A stretch of DNA of 64,000 nucleotides, taken from NCBI GenBank assembly GCA_035235625.1, contig CP141141.1:24611968-24675967 (forward strand), written 5' to 3'. Shown here in pieces: positions 32,115 to 42,823 of the stretch. The notes under the pieces are model-generated. The model had not been told where the DNA came from and did no database searches. It saw only the letters and a list, made by a program, of their open reading frames with translations. Made by a program: the position numbers and the translations under genes. Each line of letters opens with the position of its first letter. The stretch's first letter is position 1. Source of the stretch: Saururus chinensis (lineage: Eukaryota; Streptophyta; Magnoliopsida; Piperales; Saururaceae).

Positions 32115-34458
32115 TGTAATGAGTGTGAATTTTTAGTACGATTTTACGTCATTAATAAATCTAATTTTTATGTTTTTAATAATTTTTAAATATATAGAAG
32201 TATTTATTTGGTCAGATTTCTTAAGGACGTGATAGAGCTCTAAAAAATGAGCGTATTGAGCTTTGAATTGCTCAAATCAGACTTCATAGTGAAAGTTACG
32301 GCCTGAAATGAGCAAATCCATATATGAGACTCATGTAAAAAGACCGGGATAAACTACTTTAAGCAGTCTAGATTCGTAGGGCTCCTCGATATGAGCTCAA
32401 CGGCACTAAGAATGAGCAAATCCGTATATGCAGTAGAATGTTATGAATATTCAAAGATAGAAAATAAATAAAGAAAAGGTGTGCGCGTGACATGGCTGTG
32501 TGGCACACTTCAGGTGCACGCGACGTGCGGAAGAACCAGAGCTTAGGGCGGACACTCTTGCTGTGGCCTCATCTATTTTAGTAAACTTTGGAACGCTGCT
32601 TCCCGTATAAATACCCATTTGAGGGTATTTATGATCCAATCTTTGTTTTCTCTATATCTAGCCATTTTGGGTTCAATTTATTCTATTTAAAAGGCATTCT
32701 TGACTAAATTCTGGGCGTTCTATGCAATGGAGGGGTTATTTTTAAGATTTGACCACTCCAAAGTAATGAAACCTTATGAGAGATCCTTTGATCCGTATTC
32801 AAACTTCTTTTACCAAATTCGGAGTCTTTTTAAGTCCGAGTTGAGTCATTCAAGAAGTGTTCCTAACTAAATCAAGTGTGTTAGACATCATGGTGAGATT
32901 ATTTCTCCAATCAGAGAACTTTAGATTCTGGAAAAGCTGACATCCAAGTTTATAGAATCTGAGTTGTCGTCTTTGAACTCATGCGGAGAGTGAGGTAGGG
33001 GTTTTTATCCAACTTATGGCATAAATGTTTACTTTGGTTGTCTTTTGAACTTAATATACATATGATTCTAGCATGCTAAGAATTAGATTTAATTTGAAGT
33101 TATGTTTTATGATTTTTGCACGTATATGATTTATCGAGTGGCTATCTGTTGGAGTATGATATATATGTATATATATTATATGTTTTATAGTATGATTTAA
33201 ATATTGGGATTTTATTGCTGCCTCACTTATTTGTTTTATCAAATGGTTTATCCTGTGAATTTCATTTTGAATTATACATGTGGTGGCATGTGAGATAGAG
33301 AAAATCTAGCTTCGCCACTTTTTTTATTAAGAATAACTAAAGTAGATTTGAAAAGCGGTTTTAGAGAATGATTCCTTATAGAAGGATGACTCTCAAGTTA
33401 TTTTCGAAAATACATAAAAGCATGAAGATCTAGTTACTAAAATAGGATGAAGAAAGGGAAATTGTCTTGTTGGACGAGCGACCAACCCTATATTTGTAGC
33501 CGTTATTAATAACACCCCTATTACTTGTAGAGGCAAAGCTATGGTTTTTGAAAAGATAAACATTGGGATAAGATGTTTTGAAAGAAAAACTGCCCTTTGA
33601 GTCTGGGAACTCGGGATTACTTTGTTTGTTTGGAGCTATCGATTGGTGCCCCGATAGAGCTCCGTGGAATAGACGAGGGCATAGTCATAATCCAGTTTGG
33701 AATAGGAGGCATGGTACACTTTGTACTAGAGTGAGCCCCTAACGAAGAGCAAGACCCTTAATTAGCCCCTAATGAATGGCACCTATCAACGCTATGTGCG
33801 CTACGGTAGACAATATTATGGGAAGATTCTATACCCTCTTGATCCCAGTGCCCCATGAGCACATGCGTCTCTTCTCTCCACAAGCACAAGGAGTTTTTAC
33901 GATGATCAGTAGAGGAATAAGAGGCCGCTGCTTTATACCTGTAATAAAGTCCATAGGATGAAATAGGTGTCCACAATGTTGTAGCAAGTCATGAAAACTT
34001 GCAAACCGTTCGAGCATCTTTGATACATAGGAAGAAAATCTACGGGTGGTTTTGGGTAAGAGGCACATCCTATTTTATGTAAAATATTATTTATATTATA
34101 TGTTTTTAAAACTACCATATGTAACTTTATGTATGATAGTATAAATTTTCCTATTGAGTATTTTAAAATACTCGCCATCCCCCATACATTGCAGGGCCTG
34201 ATGGAGCTTAATGTGCAAGTAGAAGGGCCTACTCGGGAGTTTTCGAGATGATTTCAAAATTTTCAACCGCACCTAAATCATAGTGAGAAATATTATTATT
34301 TTTCAACTTGTGTATTTATACACGTACAATATATTGTTGGGTGAATGTTATTTTATATCATGCTTATGTTGAGTAGCTCCAGTCGCAAGCCCGGGGAAGA
34401 TTCGATATTTTTATTGAAATCTTTGTATGTGCTTTCGTTAAAATTTCAGGGTGCGACA
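32115..34458 (+). repeat. LTR G (chromovirus-type), 2.34 kb
   Basis: G begins TGTAATGAGTG at 32115 and ends GGTGCGACA at 34458, with PBS-like GTTGGTATC following. It has a TATA box (cgtataaatacc, about 32605), the module GCCCCATGAGC (33850-33860) and a perfect palindrome GAGTATTTTAAAATACTC (34156-34173), followed by a TGCAGG-like block. These are the same modules, in the same order, as in the A, B and F LTRs. No gag follows, so it is a 5' LTR of a truncated plus-strand element. Confidence 0.72.
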
Positions 34459-34467
34459 GTTGGTATC
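34459..34467 (+). other. PBS stub after LTR G
   Basis: GTTGGTATC is the start of an initiator tRNA-Met PBS. It then diverges into TATTATGACCC, which resembles the start of another LTR. The element body is missing. Confidence 0.5.
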
Positions 34468-35440
34468 TATTATGACCCAGATTTTTCCACAGTTTCTACC
34501 TTTGTTTTGCTAGGAAAATCAAGTTGTTTCTAATAATTATACGTGTTGTTGCTTTTGGAGCTTAAGATTAAGTGGAGAGGTTTTGGGCGTAAATTAAAGC
34601 TTTGGAGTAGAGAGCGGGTTTCTACGCGCAAAAAGGGGTCATGCACCTAAAATAAGCCTTTGGCACATAAGTTGAGGCTTTGGTATGTAAAATAAAGTTC
34701 CAATGTGTGAAAAAGGCGGGCCCAAAGTGTTTATTGGAAATTGGGCGCGTTAAGGGAGGCTTGGCACGTGTACGGGAGCTGCGACTCATGAAAAGAGGGT
34801 TAACATGTGTTGGAATTAAAAAACTTATAAAAGAATAGTGGATCGTGGCTGAAAAGCCAGGACCCATTTGTTCATTCCAGCAACTTCCAGAAGGTTTGAG
34901 AGCACAGTAGAAAATCGGGGCCGTTTCTGGATGCTTCAGCGTGCCTCTTTCGTCATCGAAATCCACTGTTTCTTGCCAGATCTAGCTTTACCAGGCCACG
35001 TACGAGTCCGGTGGTACCGACCAGAGCCGCACCGTCTCCTTGTTCCTCCTTGCGCTACTGGAATTTGGCCTGTTTTCTACCATTTTGCCATTCTGAGCAT
35101 TGAAGCACTGTTTGGCAACCGTTGTGCACCATTTCTGACCAGCCACCACCCCTCCTCCGGTCAAAGGCTTCCTCCTCATATCCTCTTTCTCCTCTCTGAC
35201 CTTCCTCCCATCCACTAGCTCTCATATTTGCAACCAAAAGTCACGACTGGGACACAAAAAGCTTGTTGTTGGCGTTCATGTGGCCTTGGAGGCGGCCATG
35301 GCTGACCACCGTTGCCTTGTTTCTCCTCCTCCTCACCTCCCTACCTTAACCCACACCCCTCTAACTCTTCTACGTGGGTTTCAGCCTCCAAAACCATGAA
35401 TGTTGACCTCTACATCGGGTTAAGTCTAGTATGTGAAAAT
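34468..35440 (+). repeat. Possible LTR fragment H
   Basis: The start TATTATGACCCAGATTTTT resembles the sense start of the A LTR (TGTAATGACCCTAATTTTT). A TATA-like cttataaaag lies near 34823, with CT-rich leader-like sequence to about 35400, as in F. The plus-strand ORF at 34868-35218 has no domain features and is not called a gene. The right boundary is unclear and no TSD was found. Confidence 0.4.
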
Positions 35441-36082
35441 TTTAAGAACTGAACCGATACAAGTTCCTAATTAATCTACAAAATTATATTTAACATGCGT
35501 TATAATTTTTGTAATTTTTTTATGGATAGAACTAACCAATATAATATCAATTTAGTTTGAATTATTGAAACGGACCCCACCCAAGATAGAATCATAGTTC
35601 CTATTTTGATTCTGGGCGGTTCTTATCTTGGGTTAAGTTGGGTCTAATAAATTTGATTCTTATCTTGGGTTAGGTAGGTCTTGAGAACTCAACAAGTTGG
35701 GACACAAGTTGGGACGGGTCATACAAAATTTGACCTAATCCAACTCAAGATGAAGGCTTACTCAATTTTCAATCTTACAATTACCCCCATTACAAGAAAA
35801 TTATTATTTATAAACTATTAATTTATATACAATAATATAAAACTCTAAAAATATAAAGAAAAAAGTTTATATGAGCCTGGGCTCATATACGCCCTCATGA
35901 GCTCTGGCTCTAAGGGCCATTGGATTTACATCCGCCGGCCCATAATACTTATGGCCATTTAAACCTTACCTTTATTAATTAAACATTCATTGGTAGAGGA
36001 ATCCTTCTATCGAAACTCCAGAAAGAATGACCCTAGATATGTACTGAAATATCAAAGATCTAAAAATATAAAGAAAAAAGTT
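35441..36082. repeat. AT-rich intergenic with diverged foldback copy
   Basis: Degenerate cttgggtta-type short repeats occur at about 35590-35700. A diverged copy of the 36083 foldback unit lies at about 35860-35960 (tatgagcctgggctcatatacgcc on plus, then ggatttacatccgccggccc). No gene is seen. Confidence 0.55.
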
Positions 36083-36212
36083 TATATGAGCCCGGGCTCA
36101 TATACGCCTACGTGAGCCCGGGCATTTAAACCCATGAGTATTATAGGCCGCCGGATGTAAATCCGACGGCCCATAAAGCCGGGGTTTACGTAGGCGTATA
36201 TGAGACCGGGCT
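36083..36212. repeat. Foldback (MITE-like) element with nested hairpins
   Basis: The outer arms are 25 bp: 36089-36113 and 36188-36212 (agcccgggctcatatacgcc... against ...ggcgtatatgagaccgggct), with few mismatches. The left arm sits in a perfect 22-bp palindrome centred on cccggg (36083-36104). Inside is a second hairpin at 36147-36170 (GCCGCCGGAT-gtaa-ATCCGACGGC, one mismatch). There is no coding capacity. A related copy at 35860-35960 shows that it is a repeated family. Confidence 0.75.
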
Positions 36213-36523
36213 TATAGGGACTCAAATATAAAATACAACAATTATATATTGTATATACATATACTTCTACTTGTTACTCAAAAGCAATTTATCCCCTGCC
36301 TAACAAGTGTTATTAGATCAAATTTTAACATGTTTTTTTAAATTATTGGCTGACATTAGGGTATTTAAAACTTAAACTTAAATGAAAATAAGAATTTAAA
36401 AACTCAAAGTTTTCTTAAAGAGATATACAAAATTTCACCCCAAAACAAAACAAAATCTATGTTGCGTCAAAATTTGTATAGTAGTACAACCAGAATCAGA
36501 TTTGGTTATGAACTTTGGTATCT
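36213..36523. other. AT-rich spacer, possibly XRCC3 intron
   Basis: I see no gene here. If the exon at 36524-37149 ends at a splice donor, this stretch would be intron sequence on the minus strand. No second XRCC3 exon is recognisable at lower coordinates in the window. Confidence 0.4.
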
Positions 36524-37149
36524 TTAAAATTCACCACCCCAAACACACCTTCCCTCCTGATCACGAACTCGCACGACGCCTCCGGCAAGTGGGGCGGGCG
36601 CAAACGCCACCTGGTTCGTCACCATTACCGCCATGTCGAACCTCTGCGCGCACGACTTCAGCTTCGCACCGATCTTGAAGAACAGGAACGAGCGTCTCTT
36701 GAGCTCGCCCGGGCTGTTATCGAAATCGGACCGGAACAGCGCAGCGATGGAGTCGAGAACGAGGAAGCGGACCGGGCGTGGCCCGCGGTGGGAGAGCAGG
36801 GCGGCGTGGAGGCGGTCGAGGATGGTGAGAGCTCGTCGGGGGTGTGGACGCCGCAGATGAAGACGTAGTCGAGTTCGGGGAGGGATGAGGCGAGGGAAAG
36901 CTGGCGGAGGCGGCGGAAGGGGAAGGCGAACTCGGAGTGGACGAAGAGGGAGACGGCGTCGAGGCCGCCGTGGGAGGCGGGGAGCTGGGCGGAGAGGAGG
37001 AGCTGGAGGCAGAGCTGAGTCTTGCCGGAGCCGCACTCGGCGGCGATCTCGGTGACGGAGCGGTAGGGGACGCCGCCTTCGAGGAGGCTGTCGAGGAGCG
37101 CGCAGCCGAGTGTGCACTTGTGGGCATTCAGTGCCGTTTCGCCGTGCAT
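36524..37149 (-). pseudogene. XRCC3: XRCC3-like RAD51 paralog, first exon, frameshifted
   Basis: The start at 37149 gives MHGETALNAHKCTLGCALLDSLLEGGVP, aligned with the XRCC3 N-terminus. A Walker A motif (AECGSGKTQLC) and the block HSEFAFPFRRLRQLS follow; both are typical of XRCC3, a RAD51 paralog that acts with RAD51C in homologous recombination repair in the nucleus. After VHTPDEL the frame is shifted by one base. The continuing frame reads LTILDRLHAALLS, Walker B RFLVLDSIAALFR, then GAKLKSCAQRFDMAVMVTNQ. A CAG|GTGG sequence after VTNQ could be a splice donor. The C-terminal part is not found. GC content is far above the surroundings. It could be a pseudogene, or a real first exon with an assembly error and a long transposon-filled intron. 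Confidence 0.82.
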
Positions 37150-37770
37150 TTCAAATCGCCGCGGCGGCCATGAAATATAAAAACCCAAACCATTTCTTTC
37201 TGAGATTGTGAAATCCTATGGCTGCAAGAAAGGCTTCGATCGGGACTCCGTTGAAAACCAAGATATGGGTTTTGGAGATCGCGAAGCAAATCGCGTGATT
37301 CAAAATCCAAATTTGGGAAGGATGAAGAATCAGGTTTGTAATCAGAGGATTGGAGAACCACCGCAGGACAGAAGAGGAAGACGAATGAGTGAAAATAGCA
37401 AGGAAGAAAGCGGAGAAGCCTTTATAGGCCGCTAATTCTGGGCCTGTGGCCCACAGCACCCATGAGTTCACTGAATCTTTTTTATCATTTTATTACCTCA
37501 CTCGGCAGGTAAGCCCATAATTTCCACTTTATATTAGCCAAGCCCAGTATTTGAAATTTGGGCCCATATAACACAGTTATGCTTCATTTGTCACGCTTAC
37601 CCTGGTTCTAGCATGAAATCATAAACACAAGAATTTTTATAAATGTTGGTCTTCATGTATGTCTTTGTTGCTCTGTCCACGCCGCTCCCTATTTTCTCCC
37701 GGTCCATGTAATTGATTATCTTTGCACGTATTCGTGTAGAGTGGCCGGACTAGCGGAAGCGTGGTGGGAG
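37150..37770. promoter_or_regulatory. Putative XRCC3 upstream region
   Basis: A TATA-like tttttatatttc (minus strand) lies about 20-30 bp upstream of the proposed ATG; at that distance it may be leader rather than promoter. The plus-strand and minus-strand ORFs at 37128-37471 have no recognised domains. No other gene is seen up to 37770. Confidence 0.35.
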
Positions 37771-37779
37771 GGGGTTGGC

Positions 37780-38963
37780 GCATCGATAAAAATTCAATAT
37801 TTAAACAATCTACATTGAACGCATACAAGAAACTAACTCCAATTAGCAATAAACATGCATCTCATTCAATTAATCAAAGGGAGATAAATAAATATAGGAG
37901 GATGACGAACTGACCTGGGCGTTTTCAGCCCTAGCATGCCCTCTAACAATCAGCCTTCACATACCAATTGCAAGAACTCAGCCCAATCAATCACCACTTG
38001 GATGACGAAATTGTTGTAAGAACTCAGCCCAATCAATCACCAAAACAAATCAGCAATGAAGGAGACTCCTCTCCTTCCTTTCAGCCTGCCTAGAACGCCT
38101 TGGAGAGGGGAGAGGAGGGGCGGCCTGCAGCTTCTCCCAATAGAGGAGCAGGCCTTACCAAGGAAGAGAGGGGGGCGGCTGAGATTGGGAGAGAGGAGAG
38201 CCAAGGAGGGGGGGCGGACAGCACTTGTAAATTAGGGTAGATCTCCTCCTCTCATACTCTCTTTAAATACTCCCAACCTTCCATATATAGGCGGACCTAA
38301 TTTGGGCTGAGATTAATTGGGACTGCTTGCTTAATTCCTTCCAGTTTCCAATAGAGGTTTAAACACAACAGGCGCGGGCTCTGTCTCTCATAGCCAGTGG
38401 AGGCTCAGACCCCCTGCACACGGCTAAGCCCGTGACAGGGTCGACCCCTCACTAACCACGGGTCCCACCCTCGACACCTAATTCGTGCGTCTAGGCCTCG
38501 TAATGTGTAAATGCATAACCTAGATGTATGTCTAGTGTATTCTAAATGGGCTTTCCTGCATTATTTCTTCCGCTTCAACTTGAGGGTCATACACAACGGG
38601 AGCGGGCTCAGTCTCTCAAAGCCCGCGAAGGCCTGGACCCCCTGAACACTACCAAGCCTGCGACAAGGTCAACCCCTCACTAACCACAGGTCCCAGCATC
38701 GACATATATTTTGCGTGTTTGGGCCTCACAACATGTTAATGCACAACCTAATTGCATGCCTAGTGTATGCGTGTGACTTAGGCGGGTCCCAATCGAATTA
38801 GTTTAACGAAGGAACATGTGGGGTAGGCACGACCACCCCCACCACCCTTGGACCCCATGGCCCGTACTCGCTCACCTGGACCACGATAACATTGGACCGA
38901 AATGGGCCCGAGCCCCAAGTCCATCATCCCCCACTATGGGTGAAGGGCTCATATTGTCCAACA
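37780..38963 (-). repeat. Probable copia 3' LTR
   Basis: The high end is taken at 38963, where the minus strand reads TGTTGGACAATATGAG right after the copia RNaseH/tail coding region. A minus-strand TATA box (cctatatatgg, near 38282-38292) and tatttaaagag lie about 680 bp inside. The low end near 37780 is uncertain, and the partner LTR is not in the window. The U3 contains a 228-bp-period duplication. Confidence 0.5.
38363..38770. repeat. Two-copy tandem duplication, period 228 bp
   Basis: Copies at 38363-38542 and 38591-38770 share blocks such as gcgggctc, agaccccctg/ggaccccctg, gacccctcactaaccac, ggtccca and ctagtgtat. They are clearly diverged from each other. In the copia model they lie in U3 upstream of the TATA box. 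Confidence 0.78.
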
Positions 38964-39720
38964 TCGACTTGCACTATTCTGTCGAAAACCAATGCGATGA
39001 ACGTGCTTAGAAAGTAGATCCGTCGTTAAAGCCTTAGTCAACAGATCAACCAACTTCTCAGTAGTAGGAAGAAGACTCATAGTCACTTTTCCCCTCTGTA
39101 GCATGTCAAAGATGTAATACTAATGCACTTCAATGTGCTTACCTCTTACACTGATCTCCTCATTCTTAAGTGTTGAAACCATTGCCAGATTATTACAATA
39201 AATCTGGACAGGATCATTAGCCTAGCCTTCTAGCCAAAATCTTGTTAGAAATTCCTTTACCTATACTGCTTGGGAAGCTGCAATATTGCATGCATTGAAC
39301 TCAGCTTCCATTGTAGACTTCGAAACTCTCTCATGATTCTTGCTTGCCCAAGATATAGCCCCGCCTCCAAACATGAAGACAAAACCGGCAGTGGATTTTT
39401 TGTCATTTGGATCCCCCACATAGTCTAAATCACTATATCCAGCCATTGAAAGACTTTTCGCATGATAAGTGAGTTTTAAACTCTTAGATCCTAAAAGGTA
39501 CAGAAATACCCTCTTCACCACTTGCCAGTGCTGAAGATCAGGGTCTGCTTGGTAACGGCTCAGTAAGCCTACCACAAAACTCAAATCAAGCCTCATACAG
39601 GTCATGACATACATCAAGCTGCCAATAGCTTGTGCATATGATACTAACTCCATCCGGAGTTGGTCTTCCTTAGTTTGAGGAGTCATACTCTTCGACAACA
39701 CTGTATCCTTATAAATAGGG
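38964..39720 (-). pseudogene. Copia RNaseH and C-terminal tail
   Basis: The open stretch 39261-39701 carries LMYVMTCMRLDLSFVVGLLSRY, GYSDLDYVGDPNDKKSTAGFVF and ISWASKNHERVSKSTMEAEF, the copia RNaseH blocks. The sequence continues after a stop as IYCNNLAMVSTLK...HIEVHYY and LVDLLTKAL to about 39000, the typical copia C-terminus. Confidence 0.85.
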
Positions 39721-40420
39721 GATTAAATAGTTTTCCAACCAATGACATTGAAGCGTTTGAGAATGCTCTTTATGTATGACTTGAGATATACTCAGCTTTC
39801 TAGCCTTTCTGTCTGTTAATTTTTATCCCGAGGATGTAGGATGCCTTACCCATGTCTTTCATCTCAAACTGGGTTTTGATCCATTCCTTTAAACTGACTA
39901 TCATACTTAGGTCATTCCCCATCAAGAGTATCTCGTCTACATATAGTAGTAGCATCATATACCTAGCCCCATCCTGGAAGGTATAAATACAGTGACCATG
40001 CTTGTTCACTATGAACCCATACTCACTAATCACTTAGTGAAAAGTGAAGTACCATTGCCTCGTAGATTGTTTAAGGCCATACAATGATTTTATGATCTTG
40101 CACATCTTGTATTCCTCTCCAGGAACTATGAAACCCTTGGGTTGTTCCATGTAAATCTCCTCCTCTAAAACTTCAATTAGGAAGGCAGTCTTTACATCCA
40201 TCTGGTACAACTCTAAATCAAAGAAAGAAACACATGCTAAGAGACACTTAATCGAGTCAAATCTTGACACCGGTAAGTATGTCTCTTTAAAGTCCATCCC
40301 ATATACATGGGTGAACCCTTTATCAACTAATCTCACCTTGTACTTATCTATAGACCCATCCGCCTTAAGCCTCTTTTTGAAGATCCATTTCACCCAATAG
40401 GCTTTCGCCCTTTAGGTGGA
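39721..40420 (-). pseudogene. Copia reverse transcriptase
   Basis: The stretch 40034-40393 has KYKVRLVDKGFTHVYGMDFKETYLPVSR, QMDVKTAFL and EEEIYMEQPKGF, then SLYGLKQSTRQWY. The stretch 39800-40033 has the catalytic region YMMLLLYVDEILLMGND, in which the second Asp of YVDD is Glu. Stops separate the two parts. The order INT-RT-RNaseH defines Ty1/copia. Confidence 0.88.
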
Positions 40421-40749
40421 TCCACTATCTCCCAGTCTTTGTTTTTAAGATAGATTTCATCTCTTCCTAAATAGTATTATGCCATTCATGAACAACTGGA
40501 AGACTTAAAGCTTGCTCAAAGGTAATCGGGTCATATAGAACGGGTTCATCTAGTGTGACATTGTCTTCCCCTAGCATTGTATAGAAGTCCCTTAATCGTG
40601 TTCAAGGTCTCCTTTCCCTCAATGCCCTGGGTTCAGGTTCGGTTTGGGTTTGATTTTATCCAATTACTTCCTCAGGGTAAGACCAGCCTCTTTAGCTACA
40701 TCAAATAAATCGACTCTTTTGTTAGGTATTCTAGGGTTTTATTCTTCAT
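40421..40749 (-). pseudogene. Copia integrase-RT linker region
   Basis: This is degenerate minus-strand coding sequence with stops between integrase and RT. No domain is expected or seen here. Confidence 0.5.
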
Positions 40750-41373
40750 CTAAGAAATAATAGTCTCTAGACTCAATAACCCCACTGTCCCATCCGTGTG
40801 GTGAACCCCAAATTGGTACCCCTTAGAGTGGTCACAGTAACCAATAAAGTTGCACTTTATGGTCTTGGGGTCTAGCTTTAACCTATGCTGGTCAGGCACC
40901 TTTACATGTGCCCTAGAGCCCCACAATCTAAGATGCCCTGAGTTTGGACGTCGACCCATCCATAACCCATAAGGTGTCCGTTGGACGACCTTTGTTGGTA
41001 CATGATTTAGGATGTATATGGTGGTGTCTAGAGCCTCACCCCAGAAGTTGGTTCCTAACTCAGAATGATTTAGCATGGACCTTACCATGTCCATAAGCGT
41101 CCTATTACGCTTTTCTGCCACTCTATTTTGCTGTGGAGTGTACGGTAGGGTGTACTGATGAACTATTTCCTGATCAGTACAATAGTCTTTAAATAGGTCA
41201 GAGGTGTACTCACCACGCCTGTCAGTCCTCAGGATTTTTACTTTCCTACCTAACTGAGTCTCTACCTCAGCTTTAAATTCCTTGAATTTATCTAAGGCAT
41301 CAGACTTCCTGCATATTAAATACATGTACCAGTATCTTGAATAGTCATCAATGAACGTAATAAAATACGTCAT
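40750..41373 (-). pseudogene. Copia integrase core, cut by C2
   Basis: The open frame of 207 codons includes FIDDYSRYWYMYLI (first catalytic Asp), ILRTDRRGEYTS (second Asp; RGGEY is RRGEY), PYTPQQNRVAEKRNRTL (catalytic Glu region) and TPYGLWMGRRPN. The N-terminal zinc finger, protease and gag are absent, because C2 inserted at 41377 and the far side of C2 is missing. Confidence 0.9.
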
Positions 41374-41376
41374 CCT

Positions 41377-42515
41377 TGATAAGTATAATTTATATGTTAT
41401 TTTACCCTTAATTATTATATTTTTTTAGTCTCATTTAAGAGTTAATATAGGTTAAATAATTAGATATTAAATTTAATTAGGTTAGAAAAAGCTTCCATGA
41501 TGATTTGAATTAAATTGGCTTATTTTGCAGATTCTTCATTTGCGTTCGAACGGCCACACTTACCGTTCGATCGGGATAACGTGATTTTGAAGAAATTTCA
41601 GTTCAAGCGTTCGAACGGGCATGCAGGGCGTTCGAACGGGATAACGCGCACTTTCCTTATTTTAGCTAATTTCGAGTCTTTTTCATATTGGACTCCTTCT
41701 TACGGATCTTATGTCTATATAAAAACATATTTGGCTCGAGATTGGGGGGTAGCAAGAAGATTTTCTGAAGAGAAGAAGGAAGAAAAAGATGGAGAAAAAC
41801 TCAAAGCTTTCAATGGAGATTCAAACGCTTTCTTCTACCATGGAAGGCTAAACTTTTCTTTCACTTAGGAGTTGATGAAGCTATAGATAAGTTTCAGTTT
41901 CTTTTCTTTTTAATTTAGATCTCAGTTGTGAATTATGACAATTGTATGATAAGGATTTCCCTTTTAATGGAAGAGCTTTTCATGTTTATTCAATTTTATG
42001 TTGATTTATTGTCTTGTAGATGATAGATTGATGTGGTTTTGATATTTGCATCAATTCTAATTTCTGTGATTTAGATGAGATGTTCATACAATAATTTTAA
42101 TGTTCAGATAATTAATGACTTGGATGAGTTATACTAAGATTAGACGGGTCATGCCTATAGCTATTTAGTGTAGATGATTCGTGCTATTGTCGAAGATAGT
42201 TCATGCCATGAAAGTTAATTAATGATTCTTTCTGAAGTAATTCTAGCTTGTAGCTGAGAATACTTGTTCATATTCACACTAGATTTAGATTAAAACTAAA
42301 GGGATTGTTATGGTTCTATAGTGGATTCAATTTCCTAAGTAAATTCCATCATATTAATATCTTGTTTTTAAACTAGTTGATTCCTTTTCTTTACTTAATT
42401 AAAGTTTAAGTTGTTTTAGTTTTCAATCAGCAAATTCCTCTTTATATTTAGTAATAATTCATCTATCCCTGAGGTTCGACAACCCTTACATACTCATCCT
42501 AGTACAATTACTTTG
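41377..42515 (+). repeat. Element C2 5' LTR, 3' end deleted
   Basis: It matches the C1 LTR until acaattac, then about 46 bp (the U5 end) are missing before the PBS. It keeps cgttcgaacgg motifs upstream of the TATA box (ctatataaaaac, about 41714). Confidence 0.85.
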
Positions 42516-42518
42516 ATT

Positions 42519-42535
42519 TGGCGCTGTTGCCGGGA
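42519..42535 (+). other. Element C2 primer-binding site
   Basis: TGGCGCTGTTGCCGGGA is the C1-type PBS with two changes. Confidence 0.75.
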
Positions 42536-42823
42536 ACGATGTTGATTTGTTCCTAAATTAGCTTTAAGATAATTCTAGATACTTTAGTTTTAGTTTACTT
42601 TTTTTTTAGGTTAATTCTTAGTTTATTACTTTCTTTTCATTTTATCTTGTAGGTTGAGTTGAAGGTGCTCTCTACACTTGTAGCCACAATTGGACATTGG
42701 TAAGCATAGTGCTTCTCTTCGGTTTGCAAGATCCTTTTCTTTTTTTTTATTCTTTTTTCTTCAGTTATTTTTGCTTCATCTTTCTCTTTTTACACTTAAA
42801 ATTGTGTGGTGTGTTTGTGGTGT

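Noticed and set aside
34868-35218. 116-codon plus-strand ORF
   Set aside because: It shows no domain or conserved motif and lies in CT-rich LTR-leader-like sequence similar in style to F.
36717-37127. Ser/Pro-rich 136-codon ORF and the plus-strand ORFs over the XRCC3 exon
   Set aside because: They are shadow frames of a GC-rich exon; only the XRCC3 frames contain Walker motifs.
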